From positions 62,001-126,000 of the forward strand of contig CADBTW010000045.1 of NCBI GenBank assembly GCA_902797695.1: a stretch of DNA of 64,000 bases, written 5' to 3'. The stretch comes from an uncultured Sutterellaceae bacterium. Its GTDB lineage: Bacteria > Pseudomonadota > Gammaproteobacteria > Burkholderiales > Burkholderiaceae_F. Shown here one piece after another: positions 63,122 through 64,000 of the stretch. Under the pieces are notes generated by a model. That model was not told the DNA's origin. It saw only the letters and a program-made list of their open reading frames with translations, and did no database searches. Both the position numbers and the translations under genes were made by a program. Position 1 is the first letter of the stretch, and each line of letters starts with the position of its first letter.

Positions 63122-64000
63122 ATGGGGACGAGGATGCACATCTCGCGCCGCAGGGCGATCGTGGCAGGCCTAGGCGCAACGGCAGCCGTCGTTGCGACCG
63201 TCGCGGGCCTTCAGACGATATCGAAAAAAAGCGACTACCGGAACGATTACGACGTTGTGGTCGCGGGGGGCGGCGTCGCCGGATTCGCGGCCGCCCTGTC
63301 GGCCGCCGAGGCCGGCGCCCGGGTCGCTGTGCTTGAGAAGCTCCCCGCTCTCGCGAACGCCTATTTCGACGCCCGGAACATGGCGGTGGTCGATCCGCTT
63401 CGCGAGACGCCGCTCGGGATCCCCGACTCGCTCGAGCGCCACTACCGGGACACTCTCGACGCGGCAGGCCCGACCGCGGATCCCGCGCTCGTCCGCATCA
63501 TGGTCGAAGAGGCACCGACCGCCCTCCTCTGGATCGAGAGGCTCGGCATGGTGTTCTCGCCCACTCTCATCAATTCGGGGTCGCACTGGCCGCGAAGCCA
63601 CGTCCCGATCGGGCCGGGCTACGTCCAGGTGCTCTCGAAGGCGGCTGCCCGTGCCGGGGTCGACACCTTCTTCTCCCGGGACGTGGTCGAGATTCGCCGC
63701 GGGAAGGGCGGACGAGCCGAATCGGTGGTCGCCCGGACCGAGGGCGGAACCCTCGAGCGCTGGATTCCGAAAAAGGCCCTTGTCCTCGCGGGGGGTGGCT
63801 TCGGAAGCAACCACGAGATGATCAGCCGTTTTGCGCCGGCGAAGGCGCGGTTCGAAAGCGCGAACGAGGCAGGTTCTTCAGGCGAGCTGCTCCTCGCGGC
63901 CGAACGGGCTGGGGCGGCGCTTGTCGACATGGACGCGGTCGAGGTTGTACCGCGCTCCAACCCGAAGGCCGGAATCCAGGCCTATCTCCACATCAACAAT
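63122..64000 (+). CDS. Second Tat-exported FAD-dependent reductase, N-terminal part
   Basis: The frame is open to the last base of the window, giving 293 residues of a longer protein. It begins with a Tat-type signal (SRRRAIVAGLGATAA), then an FAD motif VVAGGGVAGFAAALSAAEAG near residue 50 (key residues GGGVAG) and a LAGGGFG segment near residue 225. It belongs to the same fumarate reductase/FAD-binding family as the gene at 58475 but differs strongly from it in sequence. An in-frame ATG at 63134 is an alternative start. The GGGAG 3 bases before ATG 63122 is close, which slightly favours the second ATG. Confidence 0.87.
   Translation, partial: MGTRMHISRRRAIVAGLGATAAVVATVAGLQTISKKSDYRNDYDVVVAGGGVAGFAAALSAAEAGARVAVLEKLPALANAYFDARNMAVVDPLRETPLGIPDSLERHYRDTLDAAGPTADPALVRIMVEEAPTALLWIERLGMVFSPTLINSGSHWPRSHVPIGPGYVQVLSKAAARAGVDTFFSRDVVEIRRGKGGRAESVVARTEGGTLERWIPKKALVLAGGGFGSNHEMISRFAPAKARFESANEAGSSGELLLAAERAGAALVDMDAVEVVPRSNPKAGIQAYLHINN

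Overview
The window is GC-rich bacterial chromosome with almost no mobile DNA. The order rluD-pgeF beside a divergent bamD, a Bug-type TctABC tricarboxylate transporter, an FNR-free but respiration-rich accessory set and a TtrS-like sensor kinase point to a betaproteobacterium of the order Burkholderiales. The [FeFe]-hydrogenase, PEP carboxykinase, anaerobic C4-dicarboxylate carriers and Tat-exported flavoprotein reductase with a multihaem cytochrome suggest an anaerobic or microaerobic, amino-acid- and dicarboxylate-using host-associated member such as the Sutterellaceae. This placement is inference from gene content; no rRNA or tRNA gene is present to test it.

Layout. 1-6771: housekeeping block (3' end of mfd, serB, an HlyD-type anchor protein, rimO, pgeF, rluD, bamD). 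6955-17160: a DAACS symporter, a DUF3310 protein, DinG-family helicase, alaA, a periplasmic coiled-coil protein, malate dehydrogenase, a PIN-domain protein and rmuC. 17288-20268: a polar amino acid ABC transporter (binding protein, permease, ATPase) and an Ala/Ser-rich lipoprotein. 20681-29613: an argininosuccinate-lyase-like enzyme with a DcuC carrier and a secreted SGNH-like protein, then SulP, rlhA and gltS. 29715-31954: pdxY, a small membrane protein and a tandem universal stress protein. 32549-39494: an unassigned membrane carrier, three M20 amidohydrolases, a beta-carbonic anhydrase and arsB. 39593-43417: an [FeFe]-hydrogenase operon whose partner is a NuoF/GltD fusion. 43768-46688: a small OB-fold exported protein, queD-queE, a lipoprotein and a hypothetical. 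46786-51603: an aldehyde dehydrogenase divergent from tctCBA. 51821-57534: htpG with a convincing sigma-32 promoter, pckA, yhdT-panF. 58046-64000: a tetrahaem cytochrome, Tat flavoprotein reductase, response regulator and PhnD-domain sensor kinase, facing a second Tat flavoprotein that runs off the window.

How it fits together. At least nine secondary or ABC carriers for carboxylates, amino acids or anions lie in 64 kb, next to enzymes that make or consume fumarate, malate, oxaloacetate and pyruvate (lyase, mdh, pckA, alaA). Reducing equivalents can leave through the hydrogenase and, in the periplasm, through the cytochrome/flavoprotein pair, which the adjacent two-component system probably switches on when its unknown electron acceptor is present. 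That last locus and the hydrogenase with its unusual partner are the two best candidates for undescribed biology here.
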